NCBI GenBank assembly: GCA_903642325.1 | Contig: CAHJWM010000043.1 | Span: 1 to 42,930 of the forward strand | Direction of reading: 5' to 3' | Source of the DNA: Myxococcales bacterium | GTDB lineage: Bacteria; Myxococcota_A; Polyangia; Polyangiales; Polyangiaceae | Length of the DNA: 42,930 nucleotides | In this document: positions 42,632-42,930 of the stretch, piece after piece | How positions within the stretch are numbered: the stretch's first letter is position 1 | Layout of the letters: each line of letters begins with the position of its first letter | The notes under the pieces: model-generated | Database searches by the model: none | What the model saw: the letters and a program-made list of their open reading frames with translations, nothing else | What the model was told of the DNA's origin: nothing | Program-made: the position numbers and the translations under genes

Positions 42632-42930
42632 ATGGGAAATCGTTTGTACGTCGGGAACTTGTCATTTCATTCAGATACGGAGGCCGTTCGCGCTGCGTTC
42701 ACGCAGTACGGCGAAGTGACTGATGTCCACATCGTGACTGATCGCGCCACTGGGCAGTCCCGCGGCTTCGCTTTCGTGACCATGGGCTCGGATGAGCAAG
42801 CCCAACGGGCGATTGAAGGCGTTAACGGCCAGATGATCGACGGTCGTCCTTTGCGCGTGAACGAGGCTGAAGAGCGTCCGCAGCGCGGCGGTGGTGGTGG
42901 TGGTGGTGGTGGTGGTGGCGGTCGTCCCGG
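42632..42930 (+). CDS. RRM RNA-binding protein with Gly-rich tail (3' end cut by window)
   Basis: The visible 99 codons begin MGNRLYVGNLSFHSDTEAV. One RNA-recognition motif is complete: RNP2 is LYVGNL (5-10) and RNP1 is RGFAFVTM (about 44-51), ending ERPQR before a run of twelve glycines. Single-RRM proteins with Gly-rich tails are abundant in cyanobacteria and myxobacteria (Rbp type) and bind single-stranded RNA; some respond to cold or stress. AGGAG lies 10 bases upstream of the ATG at 42632. The C-terminus is beyond the window. Confidence 0.93.
   Translation, partial: MGNRLYVGNLSFHSDTEAVRAAFTQYGEVTDVHIVTDRATGQSRGFAFVTMGSDEQAQRAIEGVNGQMIDGRPLRVNEAEERPQRGGGGGGGGGGGGRP
42890..42916 (+). repeat. 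(GGT)9 microsatellite coding for glycine
   Basis: Nine identical GGT codons in frame, flanked by GGC, inside the RRM gene. Slippage would change the glycine count without breaking the frame, so length variation between strains is expected. Confidence 0.9.

Overview
The window is GC-rich and gene-dense, with long overlapping operons. It looks like a chromosomal segment of a myxobacterium or close relative (Myxococcota, probably Polyangia). The grounds are a Ser/Thr kinase with one membrane segment, small TPR proteins of a type common there, a branched-chain 2-oxoacid dehydrogenase beside lipA, an ECF sigma/ChrR-like cupin pair, a KirBac channel and a Gly-rich RRM protein. The taxonomic call is inference; there is no rRNA. 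I see no tRNA, IS element, prophage or CRISPR array.

Layout. Positions 1-4330 (minus): rplY (3' end outside the window), prs, a membrane Ser/Thr kinase, and a secreted TPR protein directly upstream of the kinase. Positions 4550-10860 (minus): the E2, E1beta and E1alpha genes of a branched-chain 2-oxoacid dehydrogenase, then lipA (lipoyl synthase, which supplies the E2 cofactor) and gatB. Positions 10975-17825 (minus): a complex I operon in the order nuoA-B-C-D-G-H-I, with no nuoE, nuoF or nuoJ-N. NuoG is short but keeps the extra N7-type cluster ligands, and NuoH is far longer than usual. Positions 18040-20440: a TPR protein on minus faces a tiny four-cysteine protein plus mutY on plus. Positions 20500-23180 (minus): aceE, the homodimeric pyruvate dehydrogenase E1. 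Positions 23336-27608: a membrane metallophosphoesterase, an FAD dehydrogenase, and an ECF sigma/cupin anti-sigma pair. Positions 27726-34320 (minus): a YhaO/YhaN-type nuclease/ATPase pair, an FAA-family hydrolase and an inward-rectifier K+ channel. Positions 34384-38294: an RNA m5U methyltransferase fused to a pseudouridine-synthase-like domain, a NUDIX hydrolase, and a HEAT-repeat/THUMP-type methyltransferase. Positions 38412-42172 (plus): a TetR regulator, a TolC-like outer-membrane protein and hemW. The window ends inside an RRM RNA-binding protein gene with a (GGT)9 tract.

Most genes are housekeeping: central carbon oxidation, respiration, translation, DNA repair and RNA modification. 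The less ordinary items are the 48-residue Cys4 protein next to mutY, the roughly 150-residue insertion in NuoH, the ChrR-like anti-sigma that lacks the zinc motif of its N-terminal domain, the methyltransferase/pseudouridine synthase fusion with a degraded second domain, and a cluster of TGAC/GTCA half-sites in front of the TetR gene.

All calls come from reading translations and motifs by eye. No database search was run, so subfamily and substrate assignments are inference unless a diagnostic motif is named.
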